Assembly (NCBI GenBank): GCA_017621885.1
Contig: JAGASD010000017.1
Location: 1 to 59,781 of the forward strand
Reading direction: 5' to 3'
Length of the DNA stretch: 59,781 bases
Origin: Clostridia bacterium
Lineage (GTDB): Bacteria; Bacillota; Clostridia; Oscillospirales; Acutalibacteraceae
Shown: one piece after another, positions 51,856 through 59,771 of the stretch
Position numbering within the stretch: the first letter of the stretch is position 1
Layout of the letters: every line of letters starts with the position of its first letter
Position numbers and translations under genes: made by a program
The notes under the pieces: model-generated
The model's database searches: none
Seen by the model: the letters and a program-made list of their open reading frames with translations, nothing else
Told to the model about the DNA's origin: nothing

Positions 51856-54540
51856 TTATGCTTCTCTGTTTTTTGAGAGCTTTCTCTGGAAGAATTTAAC
51901 AATCTCAACGATGGGGATAATAAGGAATGCAAGACCGAGAGAGATGAAGTATGCATCCCAGGGAAGAGGCTCAAAGTGGAAAACAGCTGCAATGGGTTCA
52001 ACCTGTACAACAAGTGTTGTAAGTGCGAATGAAGCAATCATTGCAATGTAAAGAATAGCGTTCTGGTGACCCTTCAATACCATACCGACTGAAGAACTGC
52101 GCTGTGAACGCATATTGAATGAATGGAAAATTTCGCACATTGCCATTGTGAAGAAAGCCATTGTCATACCCTCTGTGCTGTCGGGAATGTTTCTCCATAT
52201 AAGGTGATCTGTTTCAAGGAATTCACCAATATAGAAAGCGGCAACTGTAAGAATACTTACGAGAATACCCTGGTATGCACAGTCAACACCGAGACCACCT
52301 GCGAAAATACCGTCGTTTTTGTTACGGGGCTTACGCTTCATAATGTTGGCTTCGGGTTTTTCAAGACCGAGAGCAAGAGCAGGGATACTGTCTGTAACAA
52401 GGTTAATAAAGAGAAGGTGAGAGGGCTTGAGAATTGTAAAGCTCATAATTGTTGCAAAGAAGATTGAAATAACCTCTGAAAGGTTTGAGCCGAGGAGGAA
52501 CTGAATAGCCTTACGGATGTTATCATATATTCTTCTTCCTTCGCCAACCGCTGAAACGATGGTTGCAAAGTTATCGTCAGTAAGAACCATATCAGCAACA
52601 TTCTTTGTAACGTCTGTACCGGTGATACCCATACCAACACCGATGTCGGCACTCTTGATAGAGGGAGCGTCGTTAACACCGTCACCTGTCATAGCGGTAA
52701 CATAACCTTTGTTTTTCCAGGCATTAACAATTCTTGTTTTGTGTTCGGGCTGAACACGTGCGTAAACAAATACATTCTCAACGAGTTTTTCAAATTCTTC
52801 ATCGGAGTATTTGTCAATATCTGCACCCATCATAGCCTGTGAATCGTCTGTAAGAATACCTAATTCACGTGCAATAGCTTTAGCTGTGTTAATATGGTCA
52901 CCTGTAATCATAATAGGTGTGATACCTGCGCTTCGGCATTCAACAATAGCATCCTTAACTTCGGGACGAACAGGGTCAATCATACCTGTAAGACCGATGA
53001 ATATCATATCGTATTCAAGCTTTGCTGATTCATAAACCTCGGGAGCTGTGTCGTATTCCTTGAAAGCTACTGCGAATACACGAAGGGCCTTGTTACCCAT
53101 TCTTGTGTTTTCTTCGGCAGCCTTACTGAGGATTTCGTCGTTGATGTCAACAATCTCGCCGTTAACTAAAGCCTTTGTGCATTTTTTGAAAATCTCATCG
53201 GGAGCACCCTTTGTGTACTGAACAAATTTGCCGTTATATGAATGTACGGTTGACATCATCTTTCTGCCTGAGTCAAAGGGAACTTCACCCACACGGGGTT
53301 TATCAGCAAGTAAATCAGCTTTTTTGAGGCCCAATGAATTAGCGTAGTTAATAAGTGCAACCTCATCGGGTTCACCTGTGCTCTTGCCGTCTTCCTCAAC
53401 CTCTGCATTGGTGCAAAGTGCCATTGCGGTAGCAAGAACTTTTTCATCCTCGGCGTAATGGTCAACAACTGTCATTACGTTCTGGGTAAGTGTACCTGTT
53501 TTATCGGAACAGATAATCTGTGTGCAACCTAAGGTTTCTACCGCAGTCATTTTACGGATGATAGCGTTCTTTTTAGACATATTGGTAACACCAATGGAAA
53601 GAACAATTGTCATAACCGCAACCAGACCCTCGGGAATAGCCGCAACAGCGAGAGCAATAGCGGTAATAAAGGAGTCGAGTGCTACGTGGTAGAACTCACC
53701 TGTTCCGCCTGTGATGAAATGCATTGCAATATTGTAGCCGAAAATAACGATACAAACTGCAAGAACAAGCTTTGTAAGAATTTTTGAAAGCTGTTCAAGT
53801 TTAATTTCAAGGGGTGTTTTATTTTCTTCTGCTGTTGAGATAGCTGTAGCAATTTTACCCATTTCGGTGTTCATGCCCGTTGCAACAACAACAGCTTTAC
53901 CACGACCGTAAACGAGTGTTGAGCCCATATAAGCCATATTTTTACGGTCACCGAGAGGAACTTCGTCAGCGCCTTTACCCATAAGAGCGTTGACGAGCTT
54001 GGTAACAGGAACAGATTCACCTGTAAGTGCAGCTTCTTCAATTTTCATACTTGCACATTCAAAAATACGGCAGTCAGCAGGGATAGCATCACCTGCATCA
54101 AGAAGAATAACATCACCTACAACAAGGTCTTCGCTCTTGATGGTTTCAACCTTACCGTCACGAAGAGTCTTTGTTGTTGCGGCTGCCATTTTCTGAAGAG
54201 CTTCAACGGCTTTTTCTGCTTTGTTTTCCTGAATAACACCGAGAATTGCATTAATTAAAACAACAACAAGAATGATGATGGAGTCTGTAGGGGGGACGAA
54301 TCCACCGGCTTCAATCATTTCAGTAACAGCTGAAATAACAGCGGCAATCAGAAGGATGATTATCATCGGGTCTTTCATCTGGTCGAAAAACTTTTTGATA
54401 GTTGAATCCTTTTTCGCCTCAGCAAGTTTGTTTTTGCCGTTTTTTTCAAGTCTTGCGGCTGCTTCCGCAGAGGTAAGACCCTTTTCTGAAGACTTAACTT
54501 CATCAAAAACGGCTTCGGCAGTTTCGAGATAGTGCTTCAT
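51856..54540 (-). CDS. P-type cation ATPase (Ca2+/Mn2+ exporter, type IIA)
   Basis: An 894-residue ion pump that exports a divalent cation with ATP hydrolysis. The phosphorylated residue is Asp346 in CSDKTGTLT; IPEGLVAV (helix 4), MITGDHINTAKA and GDGVNDAPSIKSADIGVGMG are complete. Ion-site residues of the Ca2+-pump type are present: Glu in PEGL, Asn and Glu in SNLSEV (helix 5) and Asp in NLVTDSIPALALG (helix 6). An Mn2+-type riboswitch precedes the gene, so Mn2+ export is a likely physiological role, alone or with Ca2+. Metal choice is inferred from this regulation. Confidence 0.93.
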   Translation of the reverse strand: MKHYLETAEAVFDEVKSSEKGLTSAEAAARLEKNGKNKLAEAKKDSTIKKFFDQMKDPMIIILLIAAVISAVTEMIEAGGFVPPTDSIIILVVVLINAILGVIQENKAEKAVEALQKMAAATTKTLRDGKVETIKSEDLVVGDVILLDAGDAIPADCRIFECASMKIEEAALTGESVPVTKLVNALMGKGADEVPLGDRKNMAYMGSTLVYGRGKAVVVATGMNTEMGKIATAISTAEENKTPLEIKLEQLSKILTKLVLAVCIVIFGYNIAMHFITGGTGEFYHVALDSFITAIALAVAAIPEGLVAVMTIVLSIGVTNMSKKNAIIRKMTAVETLGCTQIICSDKTGTLTQNVMTVVDHYAEDEKVLATAMALCTNAEVEEDGKSTGEPDEVALINYANSLGLKKADLLADKPRVGEVPFDSGRKMMSTVHSYNGKFVQYTKGAPDEIFKKCTKALVNGEIVDINDEILSKAAEENTRMGNKALRVFAVAFKEYDTAPEVYESAKLEYDMIFIGLTGMIDPVRPEVKDAIVECRSAGITPIMITGDHINTAKAIARELGILTDDSQAMMGADIDKYSDEEFEKLVENVFVYARVQPEHKTRIVNAWKNKGYVTAMTGDGVNDAPSIKSADIGVGMGITGTDVTKNVADMVLTDDNFATIVSAVGEGRRIYDNIRKAIQFLLGSNLSEVISIFFATIMSFTILKPSHLLFINLVTDSIPALALGLEKPEANIMKRKPRNKNDGIFAGGLGVDCAYQGILVSILTVAAFYIGEFLETDHLIWRNIPDSTEGMTMAFFTMAMCEIFHSFNMRSQRSSSVGMVLKGHQNAILYIAMIASFALTTLVVQVEPIAAVFHFEPLPWDAYFISLGLAFLIIPIVEIVKFFQRKLSKNREA

Positions 54541-54570
54541 TTATATCCATTTCCTTTCTTTGGGAGAAAA

Positions 54571-54607
54571 CAAAAAAGACTTTTACCGCAAATTTGCGGT
54601 AAAAGTC
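54571..54607 (-). terminator. Riboswitch-controlled terminator of the P-type ATPase gene
   Basis: A 30-bp perfect palindrome (54578-54607, arms GACTTTTACCGC and GCGGTAAAAGTC) is followed on the - strand by TTTTTTG. Its 5' arm includes CTTTT, which is also needed to close the aptamer's first helix, so aptamer and terminator compete. Confidence 0.88.
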
Positions 54608-54690
54608 TCACTCTTTAAGATATTGGCGGGCTATTGCCGTGACTGACGCCAAATATCGCATTGAGAATGCGAGTTACTCCCTTTTATCAA
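54603..54690 (-). promoter_or_regulatory. yybP-ykoY (Mn2+) riboswitch aptamer
   Basis: On the - strand: AAAAGGGAGTAAC, a GCATT/AATGC hairpin, GGCGTCAGTCACGG, GCCCGCC, then GAGTGAGACTTTT. The GGGAGTA start, the CGTCA and CACGG segments and the closing GAG...CTTTT fit the yybP-ykoY family, which binds Mn2+. AAAAG at the 5' end can pair with CTTTT at the 3' end, which is also the terminator's 5' arm. Metal binding would therefore prevent termination and turn the gene on. Linkage to P-type ATPases is known for this class. Confidence 0.85.
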
Positions 54691-54698
54691 CAATTATT

Positions 54699-54727
54699 AG
54701 TATACCTTGTTTTTTTACGTTTGTAAA
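54699..54727 (-). promoter_or_regulatory. Promoter of the riboswitch / P-type ATPase unit
   Basis: On the - strand: TTTACA (54727-54722), a 17-nt spacer and TATACT (54704-54699). Transcription would start about 54692, at the edge of the aptamer. Confidence 0.7.
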
Positions 54728-54769
54728 TAGTTTTTTGTGATTTTTAACAAAAAATACGCTTAAAAACTA

Positions 54770-55345
54770 TCATCTGGGAGTTAATATCACGGGTTGAACC
54801 TGGATACCGTTTAAAGCATGCTGTAACGTGTCGGGGATTAGCGAAAAATCGGCAACCATAGAGTTTGGTTTCCCGGCAAAGCTATCCTGACCGTAGGGGA
54901 CGAAATATATGTTTTTATAATTGAACAATGCACCGATGTTTTTTGCTGCATTTGCCAGAGCATCATTGGTGGACGGTGCAATTATCAGGGGTCTTGCATT
55001 CCTCAGGTGTGCTTTGGCGGCAAGGGTCACGCAGGAGTCGGTTACACCCCACGCAAGCTTTGCAAGGGTATTTCCCGTACAGGGCGCAATTATCAATGCA
55101 TCAAGAAGCTTTTTCGGACCTATGGGTTCGGCTTTCGGTATGGTGTGAATAATATCGTTACCCGTAATTTTTTTCAGTCTGCCTCTCCAGTAAGCCGCGT
55201 CGCCGAAACGTGTGTCAAGGTTGTAAGAATTTTCTGACATTATGGGAATAATATTATATTCAAGCTTTTTCAGTTTTTCGATTTCTTCAAATACAGCTTT
55301 AAATGTACAAAAGGAACCGCAGACAGCAAAACCAATTGTTTTCAA
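54770..55345 (-). CDS. dpaB: Dipicolinate synthase subunit B
   Basis: DpaB is the flavoprotein-like subunit of dipicolinate synthase, which makes the calcium-chelated pyridine dicarboxylate of the spore core in the mother cell. The 191-residue protein has the flavoprotein-type core (IGFAVCGSFCTF, LIIAPCTGNTLAKLA, LIIAPSTNDAL) and matches the SpoVFB length. Its start overlaps the dpaA stop by 4 nt. Expression is expected late in sporulation. Together with dpaA this is the main evidence that the organism forms endospores. Confidence 0.93.
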   Translation of the reverse strand: MKTIGFAVCGSFCTFKAVFEEIEKLKKLEYNIIPIMSENSYNLDTRFGDAAYWRGRLKKITGNDIIHTIPKAEPIGPKKLLDALIIAPCTGNTLAKLAWGVTDSCVTLAAKAHLRNARPLIIAPSTNDALANAAKNIGALFNYKNIYFVPYGQDSFAGKPNSMVADFSLIPDTLQHALNGIQVQPVILTPR

Positions 55346-56202
55346 TCTGAATACCCCCTCGCTCTTATTATCGGAAGAATTGAGCGACCGATTATTTCTG
55401 CGGCAGATTTTGGTGCAACCTTACCGGGGAGCGAGCTTGCTTTAATGACCTTAAAAGCCCGTTCCTTTGCGCTTTGAAAATCTATCCCGAACGGTGCTGA
55501 AGCAATTTCAACAAGAACACAGTCGGGGTTTAATCTGTCAAGCTCTTCTGAACCTAATATTTTTGTGGGAACGGTATTTATGAGCACATCAAAGTCGTTG
55601 TTTGTTGCCGATAACTCGGAAATATATCTGCATTTTACAGATTTTGAAAATGCATCAGCAAATGCCTGTTCTTTTCTTGCGAAAACGGTAACATCTGCCC
55701 CTAATGCTTTAAGGGCGAGTGCCAGTACCTTTCCCACTTTACCGTAACCCGTTACGGCACACCGCATACCGTGAATTGTTATGGGGAGTTCTTCAATTAA
55801 AACCATAATAACGCCTTCTGCGGTGGGGACGGCATTGTATATCGCAAATTCATCTAAAAGAAGATAGTCATAATAAGATGAACTCCGTGCATCCAGTTCT
55901 TCGCAGAAGCTTTTTGGCAGCTGCCCTCCAAAGAATGTTTTTTCCGGTGAGGCTAAGGCATAAATATCGGAAATTAAAACCCTTTCGTCAAAAAGCGGAG
56001 CGTTGAGTGTAACTCTGTCACGGGTAAAGGGTAGGGGTAAAACAATGAAATCGCAGTCGTTTATTGCATCAAAAAGTGTGTTGTAGCAATCGGTTTGGTT
56101 AAAGGCATAGTAGCAAATGTTAAAATTGTGCTTTTCAAGAAATTCGCCCAAATATAAGGAGCGGTTGTCACCGCCTAAAATTAAAATAGATTTATCTTTC
56201 AT
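55342..56202 (-). CDS. dpaA: Dipicolinate synthase subunit A
   Basis: DpaA is the NAD(P)-dependent dehydrogenase-like subunit of dipicolinate synthase. The 286-residue protein has an N-terminal domain (ILILGGDNRSLYLGEFL) and a Rossmann domain with AVTGYGKVGKVLALALKALG and CVLVEIASAPFGIDF. The length is that of SpoVFA. It is the first gene of the dpaA-dpaB pair. The usual B. subtilis neighbours (asd, dapG, dapA) are absent from this locus. Confidence 0.93.
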   Translation of the reverse strand: MKDKSILILGGDNRSLYLGEFLEKHNFNICYYAFNQTDCYNTLFDAINDCDFIVLPLPFTRDRVTLNAPLFDERVLISDIYALASPEKTFFGGQLPKSFCEELDARSSSYYDYLLLDEFAIYNAVPTAEGVIMVLIEELPITIHGMRCAVTGYGKVGKVLALALKALGADVTVFARKEQAFADAFSKSVKCRYISELSATNNDFDVLINTVPTKILGSEELDRLNPDCVLVEIASAPFGIDFQSAKERAFKVIKASSLPGKVAPKSAAEIIGRSILPIIRARGYSD

Positions 56203-56261
56203 AGAAATAATCAGTCCTCTCGGTACATCATATTCAGTTATCGGTAAAGAGTGATAGAAAT

Positions 56262-56293
56262 GAAAAACCGTTGCAAGTTTTTTCTTGCAACGG
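56262..56293 (-). terminator. Terminator after the 184-residue membrane protein gene
   Basis: CCGTTGCAAG (56268-56277) pairs perfectly with CTTGCAACGG (56284-56293) and runs into a T-rich stretch on the - strand. Confidence 0.85.
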
Positions 56294-56300
56294 CAGATGT

Positions 56301-56855
56301 TTAATTAATTGTCATTTTTTGTTGGTTTATTATTTGGTGAACGTTGTGCGCTTCGGGGATGTTTAAAAATTCATTTGTGCTTACGTTCAGGGTGTCAAAC
56401 AGACTACCGCCGGTGCGGGAAAATAAATTGGTTCTGTCATATCCGAATGTAATTGTACCGCTTCCGTCTTTATTTACTTTCAATGATATTGTGGATTCAT
56501 TTTTGTAATCACAGCATGAAATTTTACCTTTGTTGTAAATAATGGCTCGTGTATTTGTAAGAACGTATCGGGTGTTTTTGAGTATGTGTTTTTTGTGAAT
56601 AAATCTTCCGAACATAAAATATATACCCACGCAAACAAAGGGAAGTCCGAATAAGGGAAATAAACCGGGAGCACCGGAGCTTATGACTGCAGTTTCCCAG
56701 AATATTGCGAAACCGCCCCATAATATACTGAATGGTATCAGAAACACATCCTGCGAGGTTAATAGCTTTTTATCATTTGGCTTTCCGCGCCATAAAACCA
56801 TTTCATCAGGAAGAAGTTCACCGTTTAACCAATCGAAATCATTGTAATTATCCAT
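56301..56855 (-). CDS. Membrane protein with PH-like C-terminal region
   Basis: A 184-residue protein: an acidic N terminus (DNYNDFDWLNGELLPDE) with LWRGKP, two hydrophobic segments around 37-80, then a beta-rich region with RYVLTNTRAIIYNKG, a hallmark of bacterial PH domains. Function unknown. I start at ATG 56855 rather than ATG 56885, since MDNYNDFD resembles the usual start and AAGGGG lies upstream. It is a separate unit from dpaA, with its own terminator. Confidence 0.75.
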   Translation of the reverse strand: MDNYNDFDWLNGELLPDEMVLWRGKPNDKKLLTSQDVFLIPFSILWGGFAIFWETAVISSGAPGLFPLFGLPFVCVGIYFMFGRFIHKKHILKNTRYVLTNTRAIIYNKGKISCCDYKNESTISLKVNKDGSGTITFGYDRTNLFSRTGGSLFDTLNVSTNEFLNIPEAHNVHQIINQQKMTIN

Positions 56856-56930
56856 ATAAGGAACCCCTTTGTTAAACTTTCTCAATGAAATTATACAACA
56901 TATATTGACTGTTTACAATATATTTTTTAA

Positions 56931-57061
56931 GTGGTGCGAAGCTTATCCTCCTTGCGAGCTTTAGCTCGGAGGGAGGGGGACCACCGCAGGTGGTGGAAGG
57001 TACCATTATTTCGCGCAGCGGAATATATCGCATACGTAAGTATATATCGCATCGCAGATAT
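56931..57061 (+). repeat. 131-bp direct repeat, copy A (large hairpin family)
   Basis: Begins GTGGTGCGAAGC and contains the CCTCC...GAGCT-TT-AGCTC...GGAGG hairpin, then CCACC-GCA-GGTGG, then a run of ATATATCGCAT-type units. It matches copy B at 129 of 131 positions. The first 50 or so bases match the element at 91-141. Confidence 0.9.
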
Positions 57062-57122
57062 CAGGCAAAAAGAATAAAGAATAAATTCCGGAACTGCGTT
57101 GCGATTAATAAATAAAGTATTT

Positions 57123-57253
57123 GTGATGCGAAGCTTATCCTCCTTGCGAGCTTTAGCTCGGAGGGAGGGGGACCACCGCAGGTGGTGGAAGGTACCATTG
57201 TTTCGCGCAGCGGAATATATCGCATACGTAAGTATATATCGCATCGCAGATAT
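57123..57253 (+). repeat. 131-bp direct repeat, copy B (large hairpin family)
   Basis: Same element as copy A, offset by 192 nt, with differences only at the fourth base (A for G) and one A/G in CATTGTTT. The two copies flank 61 bp of unrelated sequence. Near identity suggests a recent duplication. Confidence 0.9.
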
Positions 57254-57317
57254 ATCGCCCGAAAGTATCGGCGGTGGGTAGTTTCGGCTGTGGTTTGTCT
57301 TCTGTTAGTTAGAAGGG

Positions 57318-57341
57318 AGACAGGGGACGGTTCTGTGATTG
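57318..57341 (+). repeat. GGGGACGGTT element, copy 1
   Basis: Contains GACAGGGGACGGTTCTGTG. The core AGGGGACGGTTCT recurs four more times to the right, mostly on the other strand. Confidence 0.7.
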
Positions 57342-57429
57342 GGGTTGTATTGGTGAAACACCCAATAAACCGCCCCTGATTTTAATTAAAAACGACGAAA
57401 CACTTTAATTCTCAAGGATTTCCAGTTCA

Positions 57430-57452
57430 ATCATAGAACCGTCCCATGATTG
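57430..57452 (-). repeat. GGGGACGGTT element, copy 2 (variant)
   Basis: On the - strand the core reads CATGGGACGGTTCTATG, with one G replaced. The outer arms CATGG.../...CTATG remain partly complementary. Confidence 0.6.
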
Positions 57453-57500
57453 TTAACAGATTCTATGATTGGTTTTAACAGATTCTGCTTATTTTTGTCA

Positions 57501-57526
57501 ACACAGAGAACCGTCCCCTGTGTTAT
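57501..57526 (-). repeat. GGGGACGGTT element, copy 3
   Basis: On the - strand: AACACAGG, GGACGG, TTCTCTGTGTT. The ends ACACAG and CTGTGT are complementary, so it can fold into a hairpin. Same sequence as the copy inside the RHS fragment at 59610. Confidence 0.75.
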
Positions 57527-57712
57527 GTTTTCCTCGGATGTTAATTTGATTTTCAAAAGTAAAGTTCGGGCGGAATGGTGGTAGGTGTTCAACCGGTAAG
57601 CGTTGTTTGGGTATTGACTTACTTGTACCTTCCACCACCCCGATAGACTTTATCAAAAAGTTCAATATATTTCACGCTTTTTAATAATTTGAATTAAAAA
57701 ATCATTTCAAGG

Positions 57713-57761
57713 GCGGTCCCCCTCCCTCCCGCAAGCGGCAAGGAGGATAGGCGTCGCATAC
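57713..57761 (-). repeat. Large hairpin repeat, variant copy with changed apical stem
   Basis: On the - strand: TGCGACGCCTATCCTCCTTGC, then CGC-TT-GCG, then GGAGGGAGGGGGACC. Flanks match copies A, B and 1, but the apical arms are CGC/GCG in place of GAGCT/AGCTC. The pairing is kept although both arms changed. Confidence 0.75.
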
Positions 57762-57892
57762 AACACATTATTTTTCTACACAAATCAAAAATAGCGGTGA
57801 ATTCCGAAGAAAACACCGCTAAGTTCGTTGGATTTAACTAATTAAAATGCTGAAAAACGTTGATTTTAAGGGATTCAAGACGTTTCATCACA

Positions 57893-57915
57893 AGACACAG
57901 AACCATCCCCTGATT
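57893..57915 (-). repeat. GGGGACGGTT element, copy 4 (variant)
   Basis: On the - strand the core reads CAGGGGATGGTTCTGTG, one base from the common form. Confidence 0.6.
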
Positions 57916-57943
57916 GTTCCGTTGTTTTGAATCATTTTTTGTT

Positions 57944-58627
57944 TCATTTCTTTTCTTGCCTCTGATCTTTTTGTATTATTCTTGTTATAATCAAAGCAAT
58001 CACAAATTCGACAAAAAATGATAACACATATATTCTTCCACGAAGACTCACGGGGAAACGAGAAATATCTTGACGCCAGGTAGGCCTTAAAATCGAAAAG
58101 CTATCACCATCTGCTGATTTATATTCCGTTAGCAACTTCACCAATTCCGAATTTTCGGATTTATATACTACATTTTCAACATTTCTGACTCCGTATTTAA
58201 ACTCAGGGCAAATAATGTAAACTATATCGTTTTTAGAATACACAAGAATACCTGAAGATACAATTTTTTCTTTTGCTTTTTCTCTATCAAAATTGTTACT
58301 CGTCATCAAAGCGAAATCACTTTTATCTAATAATACCATTCTAAAATATGATTCTACCTTATTCAGTTTAATTGCAGATGCAGATTTCAAGGCAGTTTCA
58401 ATTTTTTGTATTTCCTCTTCCTCTCTTATAACGCTATGCGGAACAGAAACAGTATAATACACCTCGTTATATTCCTCAGAAGCATATAGCTTATATATCG
58501 ACTCCACCTTGGATGGCGCTTCATCATAATACGGAGCTTGAACAACAGTCAGAATCGAGAATAATATAATGTTTAACACAAGAACTGAAACAACAGATGC
58601 ACATATTCTTTTTAGACGTTTTTTCAT
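57944..58627 (-). CDS. Two-helix membrane protein; candidate RHS immunity protein
   Basis: A 227-residue protein with a basic start and a first membrane helix (VVSVLVLNIILFSILTVV), an extracytoplasmic domain of about 165 residues, and a second helix near the C terminus (YVLSFFVEFVIALIITRII) followed by a charged tail. No known family is recognised. I start at ATG 58627, 5 nt after GAGGTG; an ATG at 58654 would overlap the upstream gene. It lies 11 nt behind the RHS-type gene on the same strand, the usual place of an immunity gene. That role is inferred from position only. Confidence 0.65.
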   Translation of the reverse strand: MKKRLKRICASVVSVLVLNIILFSILTVVQAPYYDEAPSKVESIYKLYASEEYNEVYYTVSVPHSVIREEEEIQKIETALKSASAIKLNKVESYFRMVLLDKSDFALMTSNNFDREKAKEKIVSSGILVYSKNDIVYIICPEFKYGVRNVENVVYKSENSELVKLLTEYKSADGDSFSILRPTWRQDISRFPVSLRGRIYVLSFFVEFVIALIITRIIQKDQRQEKK

Positions 58628-58637
58628 AATAACACCT

Positions 58638-59726
58638 CTATAATTCCCATGCATAATACATTTTCGTTAAATGCCAAGTCCGTCTATATCCTGTCCCGCT
58701 ATTAAGGAAACCATATTTATAACTACTAATACTCCACATAATCGCAATTTTCCAACTGCTTTTTTCGAGTTTGGGACGACGGTTTAAAATTTCCATAATG
58801 TAGTTATCAACTTTGTCAAACCATTGTGTCAATAACTTTGTAACCAATGATAGAAATTCGTAATAAAACAAGATATCAGAAACCATTTTCAACTTTTCAG
58901 GGTAAGTAACCTCGCCCATCGCATATGTGGCAGAATCCCAATCGCTGTAATCCATATTTAATATACTCATCACTTGTTCTTGAATTACATCGAAAACCGT
59001 CGTATGCCTTTGAGCAATATAGTAAAGCCACTCATTGTATGTTTTTTTGTGATAATATGTAGTGTAATAATATGGATACATCGCATATCGATTTTGAAAA
59101 TTTGAATATTTAACAGAAATTGCTGAATTACTTGCAATATATAACACATCAGCGTTATATGAGTAATATTTCTTTCCTGAAACAGGAACATAACAAACAT
59201 TTGCTTTCAAATCTGTTTTACTTGTAGACTGCACATTTCTAGAAATCGAATATACTATATCTTCCACACGCATATACGGAACTATAGTAAAAGCATAATC
59301 TTTGTAAAAACCGCTCGAATCCACAAAATTCACCGGATCATTTTCACAGTAAGCAAAAAGGTTACAGCCGAGAACCGTGCCTGTGGCATTGAGGTAATTT
59401 GTATCGTCAGCGTTTATAAACCTGCCGGTTTGCGGGTCGTAGTAACGGCTTTGGAGATAATACATACCGCTGTAAGCATCATAGCAATATCCGCGGTAAC
59501 CGAAGGGTGTTAACGCATGCACTATTACCTGTTCTGCCCAATAAACCATACCAACCATTGTAGACGGGTCAGACTGGTAATGTGCGGTCTGATTACCGAA
59601 CACATCACAACACAGAGAACCGTCCCCTGTGTTATTTATCCGTGTTATTTCCCTCTCGCTACGGTTGTTCGTTTTCAGTAAACGAATATAAATGCAAATC
59701 AATCCGTAGGGGATGCATCTATGCAT
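58638..59726 (-). CDS. Truncated RHS core with novel C-terminal domain
   Basis: A 362-residue frame. Residues 72-139 are a standard RHS repeat-associated core (FGYRGYCYDAYSGMYYLQSR, YYDPQTGRFINADD, NPVNFVDSSG-type end). About 223 residues follow that match nothing I know, rich in Tyr and with DYAFTIVPYMRVEDIVYSI and later helices. In polymorphic toxins this position carries the toxin. The long RHS repeat region that should precede the core is missing: the frame is closed by TAG at 59763-59765, and residues 31-39 are encoded by a GGGGACGGTT repeat. It is therefore an orphan C-terminal piece or a decayed gene. The actual start is unknown; the first ATG lies within a hairpin repeat. Confidence 0.75.
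   Translation of the reverse strand: MHRCIPYGLICIYIRLLKTNNRSEREITRINNTGDGSLCCDVFGNQTAHYQSDPSTMVGMVYWAEQVIVHALTPFGYRGYCYDAYSGMYYLQSRYYDPQTGRFINADDTNYLNATGTVLGCNLFAYCENDPVNFVDSSGFYKDYAFTIVPYMRVEDIVYSISRNVQSTSKTDLKANVCYVPVSGKKYYSYNADVLYIASNSAISVKYSNFQNRYAMYPYYYTTYYHKKTYNEWLYYIAQRHTTVFDVIQEQVMSILNMDYSDWDSATYAMGEVTYPEKLKMVSDILFYYEFLSLVTKLLTQWFDKVDNYIMEILNRRPKLEKSSWKIAIMWSISSYKYGFLNSGTGYRRTWHLTKMYYAWEL
59610..59634 (-). repeat. GGGGACGGTT element, copy 5, inside the RHS frame
   Basis: On the - strand it reads ACACAGG-GGACGG-TTCTCTGTGT and encodes NNTGDGSLC of the RHS frame. It matches copy 3 at 57501 almost exactly and marks the point where RHS similarity is lost. Confidence 0.75.
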
Positions 59727-59729
59727 CCC
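59710..59729 (+). repeat. Short GTAR hairpin repeat, member 4
   Basis: Arms GGGATGCAT and ATGCATCCC around CT, preceded by CGTAG. Same geometry as the three hairpins at 195-371, but the 3' flank is GAAG rather than GCG. Confidence 0.65.
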
Positions 59730-59771
59730 GAAGAACGAAAAAGTAATTGTATAAATCGTGAACTATTGTTC

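Larger units (their letters stand above)
57254..57943. other. Repeat-rich intergenic region
   Basis: I see no credible gene. The stretch carries four copies of the GGGGACGGTT element and one variant of the large hairpin repeat, each listed separately. Composition is otherwise AT-rich. Confidence 0.7.

Noticed and set aside
56927-57244. A 105-codon - strand open frame with an internally repeated peptide
   Set aside because: It is simply the 131-bp DNA repeat read twice in the same frame (offset 192 nt, a multiple of three). There is no ribosome binding site and no protein-like composition.
56931-57253. CRISPR array
   Set aside because: There are only two copies, of 131 bp, with one 61-bp spacer and no cas genes; this is a duplicated dispersed element.
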